The position numbers and the translations under genes are program-made. The notes beneath the pieces are model-generated. The model was not told the origin of the DNA, made no database searches, and worked only from the letters and a program-made list of their open reading frames with translations. Source: Massilibacillus massiliensis (GTDB taxonomy: Bacteria > Bacillota > Negativicutes > FLKF01). Taken from it: 64,000 nucleotides of DNA. This document shows, in pieces, positions 17,962 to 27,695 of this stretch. Position 1 is the first letter of the stretch; each line of letters begins with the position of its first letter. The stretch lies in contig NZ_LT575483.1 in NCBI RefSeq assembly GCF_900086705.1, positions 1,321,534 to 1,385,533 on the forward strand, written 5' to 3'.

Positions 17962-18612
17962 ATGGAATTCATAAACCAAACCATTCATTTATTTCACCAA
18001 GGTGGGCCAATCATGTATGTCATGGTTGTTTGCTCCTTCTTCGCCGTGGCTATCGCGGTCGAAAGAGTCTTATATTTTAAGAGTGTTACACAGAACTTAC
18101 CAGAATTTAAGCAACAAATTAAACCATTAGTAGAAAAAGGCCGTTTTTCAGATGCCACGCAACTCTGCGAAAAAAATGCCCCAAATATCTTAGCAGGAAT
18201 CGCCTTGGCTGGCCTGCAGGCATTTCAGCAAGGCAGCAAACTCGAAAACGCTTTAGAAAGTGCCTCCTCTTTAGCTGCAGCAAATTTGCGCGAGCGCTTG
18301 GATGATTTGAGTATGCTTGTTACACTTTCACCATTATTAGGACTTTTAGGAACTGTTATCGGTATGATTCAATCTTTCAGCATTTTACAAGTACAAAGCG
18401 GTCAACCTATGGCGATTACAGGTGGTGTTGGTGAAGCTCTCATCGCGACTGCAACAGGTCTCAGCATTGCAACCTTAGCACTCTTACTACACAATATCTT
18501 CTCTCGCAAAGTCAACCGACTCATTACTGAAATTGAACAAACCGCTGCGCTTATCATAAATCATGTATCAACACAAAAAATAGGACGGAGAGATGCTCAT
18601 GAAATTGCGTAG
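17962..18612 (+). CDS. exbB: ExbB/TolQ-family proton-channel subunit (system 1)
   Basis: Inner-membrane subunit of the TonB energising motor, 216 aa. One N-terminal helix (about 14-36), a cytoplasmic loop, then two helices (about 118-142 and 158-180) containing the MotA/ExbB signature LVTLSPLLGLLGTVIGMIQSF and GGVGEALIATATGLSIA. AAGGAG precedes the ATG. It overlaps exbD and is followed by tonB, forming a three-gene motor operon just after the AraC regulator. Confidence 0.93.
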   Translation: MEFINQTIHLFHQGGPIMYVMVVCSFFAVAIAVERVLYFKSVTQNLPEFKQQIKPLVEKGRFSDATQLCEKNAPNILAGIALAGLQAFQQGSKLENALESASSLAAANLRERLDDLSMLVTLSPLLGLLGTVIGMIQSFSILQVQSGQPMAITGGVGEALIATATGLSIATLALLLHNIFSRKVNRLITEIEQTAALIINHVSTQKIGRRDAHEIA

Positions 18613-19003
18613 TCTCCGTGTAGAAAACCAGCCACAATTAATGATCATTCCCCTAATCGATATTATCTTCTTTTTGCTCGTGTTCTTTATGGTCAGTACT
18701 TTATCGATGGTACAACAAAATACTTTACCAGTGAATTTGCCGCAAGCGGCGGCAGCACAGCAGGATACCACAAAACGTATATCACTTACCGTTCAGGCCA
18801 ACGGTAATATCTTATTTGATGAAGAAGAAATCCCTGCCAATCTTCTGGCACGGCGTGTTTCACTTGAACTGTCTAGGAATTCAGACCCGGCTTTTGTATT
18901 ACGAGGAGATAAAGAAGTCGCATACGGACAGATCATCACTGTTCTGGATGCTCTGAAACAAGCTGGTGCACACAAAGTATCCGTCGCTGTAGAAAAGAGG
19001 TAG
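18599..19003 (+). CDS. exbD: ExbD/TolR-family subunit (system 1)
   Basis: Single-span inner-membrane subunit of 134 aa with the essential aspartate in MIIPLIDIIFFLLVFFMVST (about residues 15-34) and a periplasmic domain ending in the ExbD pattern VALGQIITVLDALKQAG-like (here YGQIITVLDALKQAGAHKVSVAVE). ATG at 18599 is eight bases from GGAG; the in-frame ATG at 18593 is too close. It overlaps exbB by 14 bases. Confidence 0.92.
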   Translation: MKLRSLRVENQPQLMIIPLIDIIFFLLVFFMVSTLSMVQQNTLPVNLPQAAAAQQDTTKRISLTVQANGNILFDEEEIPANLLARRVSLELSRNSDPAFVLRGDKEVAYGQIITVLDALKQAGAHKVSVAVEKR

Positions 19004-19009
19004 CATAAA

Positions 19010-19741
19010 ATGAGCTATACACTTAAATGGAGAAAAGCTATGCTTGCCTCACTTCTTTGTCACTTGATCGTATTGCCTATACTCGGTTATTTCACTGCAA
19101 CTTTAACGGTTGTCCCCCCGGAAGATGAAGAAAACTTCATTGAAATGACACTTGAAACTAGCACGGCAAACGCTGCAGCTGCTTCAAGTACACAGGCACC
19201 ACAGTCAATGTCTACCCCTCTTACAGAACCAATGACTCCTGACACGCCTGTATCGCCTACTGAAGATCCGGCTCCGGCTCTGGCACCTAAGGTAATCACA
19301 ACAAATTCACTCACCATGCTGGATGCAGAAGTTTCACCAGCACCTTCATCAAGAACTGGTACTTCAGCGGCAAAAGCATCTTCCGAAAGCGCAGGCGGAA
19401 CTTCCTCCGGAATCCCCGTTGGCGGCGGGCAGGGAAATGACGATGGCGCACCTGCTCCTAGTGGAACTGCAAAACCTAGTATTCTCGAAAAATCAGAACC
19501 TGACTACCCTACAGTAGCCCGACAAAACAATTGGCAAGGTACTGTAGAACTCAAAGTTCAAATTCTAACCAATGGACGGACTGGCAGAATATCCGTATCC
19601 AGTTCCAGCGGCTATTCTGTACTTGACGATGCTGCGGTAGAAGCCATGCGGCAATGGATATTCACACCAGCCAGAGATTTAAGCACGAATCAGGCTGTTG
19701 CCTGCACTATCAACTATCCAATGCGTTTTAGATTAAATTAA
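19010..19741 (+). CDS. tonB: TonB energy-transducing protein (system 1)
   Basis: Periplasm-spanning protein of 243 aa: N-terminal membrane anchor (about 9-32), an Ala/Pro/Thr/Ser-rich linker (about 45-160) and a C-terminal TonB domain (PDYPTVARQNNWQGTVELKV, then SGYSVLDDAAVEAMRQWIFTPA). It transmits proton-motive force from ExbB-ExbD to outer-membrane receptors, probably those at 14553 and perhaps 249. It is last in the motor operon and followed by a strong terminator. Confidence 0.93.
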   Translation: MSYTLKWRKAMLASLLCHLIVLPILGYFTATLTVVPPEDEENFIEMTLETSTANAAAASSTQAPQSMSTPLTEPMTPDTPVSPTEDPAPALAPKVITTNSLTMLDAEVSPAPSSRTGTSAAKASSESAGGTSSGIPVGGGQGNDDGAPAPSGTAKPSILEKSEPDYPTVARQNNWQGTVELKVQILTNGRTGRISVSSSSGYSVLDDAAVEAMRQWIFTPARDLSTNQAVACTINYPMRFRLN

Positions 19742-19779
19742 TAAGTAAGAACAGGTTTCATTTCTCACCCCAACATTTA

Positions 19780-19835
19780 AAATAGAAAAAGAAAGAGTTC
19801 CAATCTTATCATTGGAACTCTTTCTTTTTCTATTT
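19780..19835. terminator. Bidirectional terminator between tonB and the binding-protein gene
   Basis: 24-base arms 19781-19804 and 19811-19834 are exact complements around a six-base loop, A-rich on the left and T-rich on the right. It serves the convergent tonB and binding-protein genes. Confidence 0.88.
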
Positions 19836-19851
19836 TATTTTAGGTAAACGG

Positions 19852-20799
19852 TTACTCATACATCGCATCGGCCAACTGCTGCATCGCCTCCGCAGCACGC
19901 ACGCCTGGATTTACAGCAAACAATTCATATGGTAATACAAAAATACGTTTTGTTTTTACTGCATCAACATCTGTCCAAGCAGAATTTTCTTCAAAATTAC
20001 GTCGAATCGTATCTTCCATTTGCGGTGGTCCATGCATAATAAGAAAAATGACTTGGGGATTCTGCTTTGCTACGAATTCCATACCGAGCGGAACATAGCC
20101 TTCTTTATTGTCTGAGATCTGATCCGCGATATTGCCGCCACCTAAACGTTCAATTAGATCTCCCGTAAAACTATATTTTGTTGCCATATTGAAACTTTCC
20201 GGCGAGCCAAAAATAATTAAACTCTTGGGTGGATTTTTGCCTTTACTGTAGGATTCTGCAATTTTATATTCTTCTTTCATTTTTTCAATACGTGCTTCTG
20301 CCATCTGTTCTGATTTTGCCAAACTTCCATATAACTTTAATGTATTAAAAATTTGTTCATATGTATCAAGTGCCTGAATATACAGTGGAATTCCCGCTTG
20401 TTCTAGTGTAGGAATCAGCGCTTGATGATATGGCACATTTGTACCAATCACCAGATCAGGCTTTAATGCCAAAATCTTTTCAATGTTCGGACTGTGGATA
20501 ATTCCCACTTCATCAGCATCTGATGTCGCCTTTACCACTTCATCGGACAGCGCCTTGGAACTAGGCTTCCCAACAACAAATTCTGCTCCCCCTGCCGCAC
20601 AAAACAGATCAAGATTGGACGCATTCAACACTACCACACGTTTTGGATGCTTTGGCATCTCCACACTGCGTCCAGCACTATCTTTCAAAGTCTGCGTGAG
20701 AACCGCGGCATCACTTTCTGAAGATTCGCCAGATCGAAAAAGTAAGCTTCCTACGACTGCAAATAAAAGGACGACGAGCCCGATTGCTGTTTTTTGCAT
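19852..20799 (-). CDS. ABC transporter substrate-binding protein (ferric siderophore, FepB/BtuF fold)
   Basis: Periplasmic binding protein of 315 aa. The N-terminal hydrophobic segment (about 5-20) acts as signal or anchor; no lipobox cysteine follows it. The PBP type II-like fold is shown by GRSVEMPKHPKRVVVLNASNLDLFCAAGG, NIEKILALKPDLVIGTN and NPQVIFLIMHGPP. It should receive the siderophore from the outer-membrane receptor and pass it to the permease and ATPase encoded upstream on the same strand. ATG at 20799 follows GGCAGG; the longer TTG-initiated frame is less likely. Confidence 0.88.
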   Translation of the reverse strand: MQKTAIGLVVLLFAVVGSLLFRSGESSESDAAVLTQTLKDSAGRSVEMPKHPKRVVVLNASNLDLFCAAGGAEFVVGKPSSKALSDEVVKATSDADEVGIIHSPNIEKILALKPDLVIGTNVPYHQALIPTLEQAGIPLYIQALDTYEQIFNTLKLYGSLAKSEQMAEARIEKMKEEYKIAESYSKGKNPPKSLIIFGSPESFNMATKYSFTGDLIERLGGGNIADQISDNKEGYVPLGMEFVAKQNPQVIFLIMHGPPQMEDTIRRNFEENSAWTDVDAVKTKRIFVLPYELFAVNPGVRAAEAMQQLADAMYE

Positions 20800-20897
20800 A
20801 TCATACCTGCCTTTCCTCAAATTATTCTAATTTAAATTATCCATGGGCAATACATGCACCATTTGATCAACTACGAATTTTTAAATTTCCTCTTTAT

Positions 20898-21698
20898 TTA
20901 AGTACCACGCTTTGCACAAACACTGTGAGGAAGGCAAACTAAATGTTCTTTTTCACCTTGTCTGAGTTTCAGCACTGATGTTTCCACTCCGTACAAATCT
21001 CGTAAAGTAGTACTCGTAAAAACCTTTTCAACGGTTCCATCTGCTACAATCTCACCTTCTTTTATTGCTACAAGGCGGCTGCTAAAACGCGCCGCATGAT
21101 TCAAATCATGCAAAACCATGACAACCGTGAGCCCTAGCTCCTTATGTAATCGTTCAATGAGCAGCATCAATTCTAATTGATGACGAATATCTAAATACGT
21201 TGTAGGTTCATCTAACAAAAGAATTTCCGGTTCTTGCGCAAGCGCCATCGCCAGCCAGGCTCTCTGCCGTTCCCCACCGGATAATGTATCTAATCTGCAA
21301 TGCTGAAATTTTAAAGTTTCTGTCGCTTCCATAGCCCGTTCCACTGCAATCAAATCCTCGTGACCTATATCAGCGAAAAACTTCCTGTGGGGAAGTCTGC
21401 CAAATAAAACCAGATCACGCACTGTCATATCCCCGGGGGCTTGTGCATGCTGCGGCAACAGTGACAATTTCTTCGCAATTTCTTTCGCTGGAAGCAAGTG
21501 GATGTCTTTGCCTTCTAAAAGTACAATTCCCTTCGTTGGCTTTAAGAGCCGTCCAAGCGCTTTTAACAAGGTTGATTTCCCTGAACCATTCGGCCCGATA
21601 ATCGATACAATTTCTGCGCGATCAATCGCCAAACTTATCTCATTTGCAATCGCACGCGTACCATATCGCAAACAAAGTTTCTCGGCAGATAAAATCAT
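20898..21698 (-). CDS. ABC transporter ATPase, FecE/FhuC type (system 1)
   Basis: Cytoplasmic ATPase of 266 aa: Walker A GPNGSGKST (35-43), Q-loop near LLPQHAQAPG, signature LSGGERQRAWLAMALAQ, Walker B ILLLDEPTTYLD and H-loop HDLNHAARF. It powers ferric siderophore import with the FecCD permease. The start at 21698 overlaps the permease stop codon (ATGA), showing translational coupling; the open frame runs 51 codons further upstream but only across the permease gene. An unusual C-terminal tail (about 240-266) contains two cysteines. Confidence 0.93.
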   Translation of the reverse strand: MILSAEKLCLRYGTRAIANEISLAIDRAEIVSIIGPNGSGKSTLLKALGRLLKPTKGIVLLEGKDIHLLPAKEIAKKLSLLPQHAQAPGDMTVRDLVLFGRLPHRKFFADIGHEDLIAVERAMEATETLKFQHCRLDTLSGGERQRAWLAMALAQEPEILLLDEPTTYLDIRHQLELMLLIERLHKELGLTVVMVLHDLNHAARFSSRLVAIKEGEIVADGTVEKVFTSTTLRDLYGVETSVLKLRQGEKEHLVCLPHSVCAKRGT

Positions 21699-22723
21699 AC
21701 TCTTTTCATTCCTTTCTTCAATAAATACAAAAAGAAGGGAGCTCCTAAAAAGGCCATAAACACACCTACGGGAATCTCCAATGGAGAAAAGACAACACGT
21801 GCTGCTGTATCCGCAGCCACAACCAGCGCGGCTCCATAAATTGCTGAACATGGTAATAAAACTTCAAAGTCAGATCCGACCAGCATGCGTACCATATGCG
21901 GTACAATTAGACCTACAAACCCCAACATCCCTGCAACACTTACTGCCGAAGCCGCCAAAAGTGCCGCGAGAAGCAAAAGAAAGAAACGAACGCGTTCAAC
22001 ACTTGTCCCTATACTTCGTGCTGTATCATCACCAAGTTGTAAAGCATTGAGCCATCGGCAGCCAACCAAAGCGCCAATAATTCCAATAAAACTATACGGC
22101 AAAATCATCATAACATGCGTCCAAGATCTGCCTTGAAAACCACCAGCCATCCAGTTAATCGTCCCTTGCACTTTGTCCGCGTGAAAAACCATAAGTGCTG
22201 TCATTCCACTGCCGAAAAAAGCCGCCACAGCTACACCGGCAAGAATCATGCGAAGAGGTTGAATACCACGCTCCCATGCAAGAATGAAAACAATTGCCGT
22301 AGCCAACAATGCCCCACCAAATGCAGCCATAGGTACCAGCATTGTCTGTTCCGGAACTAAAATCATAACAAACATCGCCATAAGACCGGCTCCTGCCGAG
22401 ACACCAATAATTCCCGGATCGGCAAGCGGGTTTCCCAGAATCCCCTGCAGAATACAGCCGGCCAAAGCAAGATTGATCCCTGTCAAAGCTCCCACTAAAA
22501 CCCGCGGAATTCGTATGTGATAAAGAATCCGATAATGTTCCGTATACTCTGCACCTGCTAAAACAGCACCAACCTCTGCTAGGCTGACATTCACAGCACC
22601 TTTTACAATTCCTATTCCCAAAGCAATTAGAAGAAATAAAATTCCCAGCCAAAACGCAATTTTACGTTTTTTCTCTCGCGGATCTTCTGGATACGTTTTC
22701 ACTTGTTCAACACTTACTTCCAT
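21695..22723 (-). CDS. FecCD-family siderophore ABC permease (system 1)
   Basis: Inner-membrane permease of 342 aa with about ten helices and family motifs RIPRVLVGALTGINLALAGC, GNPLADPGIIGVSAGAG and VGFVGLIVPHMVRMLVG-like (here MLGFVGLIVPHMVRMLVG). It pairs with the ATPase that begins within its stop codon and with the binding protein after that. ATG at 22723 has AAGGAG six bases upstream. A Fur box lies about 190 bases upstream in the divergent spacer. Confidence 0.92.
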   Translation of the reverse strand: MEVSVEQVKTYPEDPREKKRKIAFWLGILFLLIALGIGIVKGAVNVSLAEVGAVLAGAEYTEHYRILYHIRIPRVLVGALTGINLALAGCILQGILGNPLADPGIIGVSAGAGLMAMFVMILVPEQTMLVPMAAFGGALLATAIVFILAWERGIQPLRMILAGVAVAAFFGSGMTALMVFHADKVQGTINWMAGGFQGRSWTHVMMILPYSFIGIIGALVGCRWLNALQLGDDTARSIGTSVERVRFFLLLLAALLAASAVSVAGMLGFVGLIVPHMVRMLVGSDFEVLLPCSAIYGAALVVAADTAARVVFSPLEIPVGVFMAFLGAPFFLYLLKKGMKRV

Positions 22724-23132
22724 CAGATTCTCCTTCTTATTCAATGTCCATCTTTTAAAGCCATCTCACTTTTTTAATATGAAAGATTTCCTCATGTAAA
22801 AGAAAAATCTATTTTAGTTCATAATAAATGGGTACAATACGTACGATAAAACATTTGAAGTAAAATAAAATATTTCTTCAATATCCTCTCTGAAGATGCT
22901 TTATTTTATGATATTGATTATCATTTTCATTAAATACGGTAACAGAAATTCTAGGGTTTGTCAATGTTAAATCCCTTCTGCTAAATAAGCTTATACCCCA
23001 TGGAGGAAATCTGTTATATAATTTTATTTGTTAACATCAATTTATTATCATTATATAATAAGATAAGAAGATGAAATTATGGCTACTAGCAAGCTTTATA
23101 AAAAATAAAGCCTAATGAAAGGAGCAATTCCT
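22724..23132. other. Divergent spacer between permease and flavin-reductase genes
   Basis: A 409-base AT-rich region without a credible gene. It holds one Fur box (22910-22928), an imperfect inverted repeat around 22860-22908 (TCTTCA/TGAAGA core) and a weak Fur-like stretch near 23043-23062. It should contain the promoters of both divergent transcripts. Confidence 0.6.
22910..22928. promoter_or_regulatory. Fur box in the permease/reductase spacer
   Basis: GATATTGATTATCATTTTC matches 16 of 19 Fur consensus positions. It could repress the siderophore ABC operon, the disulfide reductase gene, or both. Confidence 0.75.
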
Positions 23133-24647
23133 GTGAAAAAATATGATGTAATTGTCATCGGCTCCGGCTCTGGCAATATTATCTTAGATGCCGCTCTTAA
23201 ACAAGGATTAAAATGCGCACAAATAGAAAAAGGACGATTCGGAGGTACCTGTTTAACACGAGGCTGTATACCTACCAAAGTTATGGTGACTGCCGCTGAT
23301 TATTTAAGAGAAATGGACAAATTTGAAAAAATAGGTGTAACGACCGCATCCGCAAGTATCAATTGGGAAACAGTGTCACGGCGGGTATGGAAAAAAATAA
23401 ACGAAAGCAATGATATCCTCGATTATTATCAAGCAGCAGAAGATCTAGATGTATATCAAGGAACCGGCTATTTTATAAAAGAAAAAGTTTTGCAAATCGC
23501 ATGCAATGACGGAACCGTATCAGAAGAAATCACTGCAGACAAAATCTTTATTGCGGTCGGTGCACATACAAACATACCACAAATTGACGGCTTAGAATCG
23601 GCGGGTTACATTACTTCAGAATCTTTATTCGGTGAAAAATACCCTAAAACACCATATAAAAGCTTAGTAATCTTGGGCGGAGGACCAATCGGTACTGAAT
23701 TTGCCCATATATTTTCCGCGGCAGGAACTAAGGTAACCATCGTACAACGTAATATCCGTCTGCTTGTAAAAGAAGATGATGAAATTTCTGCGCAAATTGA
23801 AAAACATATGCGTAAACTAGGTGTTGACATAATACTCAACCACACACTCGCCTCTGCACGAGTTGAAAACGGAGAAAAGATTCTAACTTTTGTCGATAAA
23901 ACAACGAAAGCACCCACGGAAATTCGGGCTGAAGAAATTATGCTGGCTGCTGGAATTCAACCTGCCACAAATCTCCTACATCTTGAAAATACGGCAATCG
24001 AAACAGACGAACGCGGTTTTATCCGTACAAATGAATTTCTTGAAACCAGCGTAGAAAACGTCTGGGCTTTTGGTGATGTAAACGGTAAAGCACCATTTCG
24101 CCATAAAGCAAACTATGAGGCGGAAATACTCGCACATAATTTGTTCGATCATCAAAAACCAGAGGATTGGCGTTGGGCGCGTTATGACGTTATCCCTGCA
24201 GTTACGTTCACCTATCCGCAAGTTGCCCATATCGGCTTGACAGAGTCGCAAGCAATCAAACAAGGTTATTCCATTCATACAGCAAAACATCACTATTCAT
24301 CCACGGCTAAAGGCTTCGCCATGGGCTTTGATCCCGGCGATGAAGATGATGGATTTGTGAAAGTTATCGTAAACAAAAACACAAATACCATCTTAGGCAT
24401 GCATATCATTGGTCCTCATGCCTCCATCTTACTCCAGCCATTTATTAATCTAATGAATGCCGGCAAAACGATTCTTACGCCAACCAATGAAGACATCGCG
24501 TCTGCTACAGTAAAAAGGCTGCGTGCGACTAAATTAACCCGCACACTAAATCCAAACTCAATCATCAGCATCACTGAAACGATGACACCCCACCCTTCTT
24601 TATCAGAAGTTGTTATGTGGATTCAATACTATCTGGAAAGAGAATAA
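23133..24647 (+). CDS. Pyridine nucleotide-disulfide oxidoreductase (dihydrolipoamide/mycothione reductase-like)
   Basis: FAD enzyme of 504 aa. FAD site VIGSGSGN (8-15), redox pair C40-C45 in GGTCLTRGCIPTK, NAD(P) site LGGGPIGTEFAHIFSAAGT (about 186-204), second FAD motif VWAFGDVNG and the C-terminal catalytic HPSLSE. A dimerisation domain insert (about 450-485) is longer than usual. It is not beside lipoate-enzyme genes; its place behind a Fur box next to siderophore uptake suggests a thiol or metal-release role, but this is inference. GTG at 23133 is nine bases from AAAGGAG; an upstream ATG at 23115 overlaps that site. Confidence 0.85.
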   Translation: MKKYDVIVIGSGSGNIILDAALKQGLKCAQIEKGRFGGTCLTRGCIPTKVMVTAADYLREMDKFEKIGVTTASASINWETVSRRVWKKINESNDILDYYQAAEDLDVYQGTGYFIKEKVLQIACNDGTVSEEITADKIFIAVGAHTNIPQIDGLESAGYITSESLFGEKYPKTPYKSLVILGGGPIGTEFAHIFSAAGTKVTIVQRNIRLLVKEDDEISAQIEKHMRKLGVDIILNHTLASARVENGEKILTFVDKTTKAPTEIRAEEIMLAAGIQPATNLLHLENTAIETDERGFIRTNEFLETSVENVWAFGDVNGKAPFRHKANYEAEILAHNLFDHQKPEDWRWARYDVIPAVTFTYPQVAHIGLTESQAIKQGYSIHTAKHHYSSTAKGFAMGFDPGDEDDGFVKVIVNKNTNTILGMHIIGPHASILLQPFINLMNAGKTILTPTNEDIASATVKRLRATKLTRTLNPNSIISITETMTPHPSLSEVVMWIQYYLERE

Positions 24648-24666
24648 ATTTTTATTCATTCCTAAA

Positions 24667-24715
24667 AAAAAATGCAAGCGTGTACGATTTTACAGTACAA
24701 ACGCTTGCATTTTAT
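24667..24715. terminator. Bidirectional terminator
   Basis: AAAATGCAAGCG (24669-24680) pairs with CGCTTGCATTTT (24702-24713), with an inner GTAC/GTAC pair. It separates the convergent reductase and TonB-receptor genes. Confidence 0.87.
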
Positions 24716-24732
24716 TTATTTGCGCATCGCTA

Positions 24733-26715
24733 TTAAAATTTCATGTTAACTCCGGCCATAAAATGAATACCATCTCCAGGATACTCATAAGTTTCCCAAT
24801 ACTCTGTATCAAAAATATTGTTAATTTGCAGGAAATAATCCATCGTTTCATTTTGACGATAGTTGAAATTAAGATCTACGGTGTGGTAACTATCGAGTTT
24901 TTGATAAGTTTTATCACTCGTAGGAACGTCACCTAAGAAATGACCGACTAAAGTTGTCTGGAATTTGTCCACTGTATAGGTCAAACCATAGTTGAACATA
25001 TGGTCAGGCAATCCTGATGCATCGCTTCTTTGTCCCATTTCATCCGTATCTTTTGCACTCAAATACGTGTAATTGACAAAACCTTTCAGTCGTGGATTAA
25101 AGATTCGATTGTAGGCAAGTTCCATCCCTTTGATATCGGTTTTGAAGATATTATAATAGGAGCCTTTCATCGGGTTGGCATTGTCTGTAATTTTATCAAT
25201 TCGATTGTCGATATTATTTTTAAATACCGCAACATCCACTGATGATTTTTCATCGAATGCATGCTTCCAACCGATTTCAAAATTGGTCGCTTTTTCAGTA
25301 TCCGGAAGAGCCGCACCACTTTTCAGGTTGCCTGTAAGCTGTTTAGCCGTTGCAAAGTTATGTGTCTTCCCTGCTGAAAAACGCATCGTATCTTTTTCAT
25401 CAAATCGATGGATTAAATTCAATACCGGATCTATCGTATGCTCTTTCGTGTCTTTATAAGCTCTAAAGGTTTGCTTTACCTGATCATAACGCATTCCCAT
25501 CGTCAAATCTGTTTTTTCATCTAAATTGATTGCATCTTGAATAAAATAACCAATTCTTTTATCGCTGCCGCCATCAGAATCACCAAGTACATCACTAGAT
25601 TCCCAATCTATTTTATTGAGCTTTGTTCCGAAAGTAAACGTTTGATTGCTATCAGCTTGAAAATCACCCGTAAATTCTATCCCGTTTCCTTTTGATGTCC
25701 ATGTGCTGCTATACCAGATCGGATTTTTGGCAGTATTAGTCCCAGTCTTAGCATTATTCCCATTATAAACCCATAAATCATTTCCATCTGTAACATGATA
25801 AAATTTAATATCATATTTGAATCGATCATTTACTTTTTGGTCGTAAGCAATCCCAATATCCGTTTGTTTAAAATTTTTGTATTTCCAATCTTTTGTATCT
25901 CTTTCTCCATTTATAGCCTGATCACCGGACCATTTAATATTCTTCGAAAGTTCTTGTCCTGTTTTTTGATCAATACCATTGGGAATTTCCCGATCTGTAT
26001 TCATATAATATCCACTTACTGTTAAATGTGCATCATGTTCAAGATCCCATTTTACTTTACCGTTGAAATACTCCGTATCAAATTCAGCGTTATTTAAATA
26101 GCCATCTCCCTGTTTTTTACCAGCCGCTATGTAATAGCTTGCATTCTCATCACGTCCACTATAAGAAACAGCATGGTTAATCGCATGATCTGAACCAGCC
26201 GCTACGCTAAGATTAAGCTGCGATGCACCTGTTCCATCTTTCGTCGTGATTAAAATAACACCGCCTTTGTAATCGGTACCATATTGGACTGGCCCCGGGC
26301 CTTTAATAATCTCAATCTTTTCAATATTTTGTACGGATATTGTCGACAAATCAGAAGCCGAATTAGAAGCAATTCCCGATAAAGGAAACACCGGCATTCC
26401 ATCAATATAAACTTTTGCCTGATCTGTTGCTGCACCACGAATACGGACCAAACGAGATGCTTTATCTGCGCGTGCCATATACAAGCCAGGCACAGACTCA
26501 AGTATCTCTGCCAGATCGTTTGCACCCATTTCTTTAATTTTTTCAGCAGTAATCACTTCTGTTGTCACTTGATAGTCTTCCAAAGATGTCGAATGAACTT
26601 CTATACCTTCAAGCACAATCTCCTCTGCCTGCTCTGCCGACGCACTGCTCCAAGAACTCGCCAAACAAGCGCAAAGTACGGATGGGATTACGATTTTTTT
26701 TAACTTTTCACACAT
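24733..26715 (-). CDS. TonB-dependent receptor of the second, metal-chelate system
   Basis: Outer-membrane receptor of 660 aa, FepA/CirA/BtuB-like: signal peptide (1-27), TonB box-like EIVLEGIEVHSTS, plug about 45-165 (GANDLAEILESVPGLYMARAD, KIEIIKGPGPVQYGTDYKGGVILITTK) and a barrel ending in NNIFDTEYWETYEYPGDGIHFMAGVNMKF. GGAGG precedes the ATG. It is the last gene of a ten-gene minus-strand operon, 141 bases after an ATPase gene. No Fur box is seen here or ahead of the operon, so the ligand may not be iron. The ligand cannot be read from sequence. Confidence 0.9.
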   Translation of the reverse strand: MCEKLKKIVIPSVLCACLASSWSSASAEQAEEIVLEGIEVHSTSLEDYQVTTEVITAEKIKEMGANDLAEILESVPGLYMARADKASRLVRIRGAATDQAKVYIDGMPVFPLSGIASNSASDLSTISVQNIEKIEIIKGPGPVQYGTDYKGGVILITTKDGTGASQLNLSVAAGSDHAINHAVSYSGRDENASYYIAAGKKQGDGYLNNAEFDTEYFNGKVKWDLEHDAHLTVSGYYMNTDREIPNGIDQKTGQELSKNIKWSGDQAINGERDTKDWKYKNFKQTDIGIAYDQKVNDRFKYDIKFYHVTDGNDLWVYNGNNAKTGTNTAKNPIWYSSTWTSKGNGIEFTGDFQADSNQTFTFGTKLNKIDWESSDVLGDSDGGSDKRIGYFIQDAINLDEKTDLTMGMRYDQVKQTFRAYKDTKEHTIDPVLNLIHRFDEKDTMRFSAGKTHNFATAKQLTGNLKSGAALPDTEKATNFEIGWKHAFDEKSSVDVAVFKNNIDNRIDKITDNANPMKGSYYNIFKTDIKGMELAYNRIFNPRLKGFVNYTYLSAKDTDEMGQRSDASGLPDHMFNYGLTYTVDKFQTTLVGHFLGDVPTSDKTYQKLDSYHTVDLNFNYRQNETMDYFLQINNIFDTEYWETYEYPGDGIHFMAGVNMKF

Positions 26716-26856
26716 ACACTACTTCCTCCATAAATTTTTTTAACTATGAATGGGTGTGATTTTATTTTTACAATAAAATACTTCACCTGACATAATCACA
26801 TCAATTACACAAACCCTACGATTCTTATTCATCTGATATAACATCTATTTCATAGA

Positions 26857-27651
26857 TCAGTCTAATAGCGGTACACAGATCTGAAGTTTCCCCTCATTTC
26901 CGTTATCTACTTCGACGATCTTAACTTTCGTTCTATATAAATCACTTAAATTCTGCTCCGTAACAACCTCTTGCGGCGTACCCATTGCCGTAATTTTGCC
27001 ATTTTTCATCATCACCACTTTATTACATAACAAAAATGCATGATTCGGAAAATGCGAAGTCATTAAAATAGAATAGCCCTGTTTTGCCAGTTTCGCGATC
27101 ACACGAAGGATCCGCACCTGATTTCCATAATCAAGGCTTGATGTAGGTTCATCCATAATAAGCAGCTCCGCCTGTTGCGTCAATGCACGTGCGATCAGCG
27201 TTAACTGTCGTTCTCCACCACTAATTTGGCTGAATTGCCGATTCGCCAAATGCAATATGCCCAACTCTTCTAACGCTGCTTCCGCCATACAATAATCCTT
27301 CTGCGTTGGAACAGCATTAAATCCCACATGCGGCGTACGCCCCATAACAGCGATATCGATCACTTTATGCGGAAAAACGCTTGTCGTTGCTTGTGGTACA
27401 TAAGCCATAGCGCAAGCTAAATCTCTTGCTGACACTAAGTCAAGTTTACGATTCTTTATTTTTATATAGCCTGTACGCACCTTATATATGCCCAGCAAAC
27501 ATTTAAGAAGTGTTGTTTTTCCGGCACCGTTCGGGCCTAATAAGCAAGCGATTTCTCCTTTTTGAATTGAAAAAGAAAGATCATCAAAAACACGACTTTC
27601 CTCTACATAACCAAAACTAATATGCTCCGCTGCAAACAAACCGCATCCCAC
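26857..27651 (-). CDS. ABC transporter ATPase, FecE type (system 2)
   Basis: ATPase of 264 aa with Walker A LLGPNGAGKTTLLK (about 34-47), Q-loop YVPQATTSVFP, signature ISGGERQLTLIARALTQ, Walker B LLIMDEPTSSLDYG and H-loop TSHFPNHAF. It should drive import through the FecCD permease encoded three genes upstream. The start is uncertain: the GTG at 27651 has only weak AAGG spacing and a TTG four codons on is possible. It lies 44 bases after tonB of the same operon. Confidence 0.9.
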   Translation of the reverse strand: MGCGLFAAEHISFGYVEESRVFDDLSFSIQKGEIACLLGPNGAGKTTLLKCLLGIYKVRTGYIKIKNRKLDLVSARDLACAMAYVPQATTSVFPHKVIDIAVMGRTPHVGFNAVPTQKDYCMAEAALEELGILHLANRQFSQISGGERQLTLIARALTQQAELLIMDEPTSSLDYGNQVRILRVIAKLAKQGYSILMTSHFPNHAFLLCNKVVMMKNGKITAMGTPQEVVTEQNLSDLYRTKVKIVEVDNGNEGKLQICVPLLD

Positions 27652-27695
27652 CTTATTTAATAAATCTGCAAACCAAATCTACTATTTTTCCTACA

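Noticed and set aside
23043-23062. Second Fur box before the disulfide reductase gene
   Set aside because: AT-rich with too few matches to the 19-base consensus beyond the TTATCATTA core.
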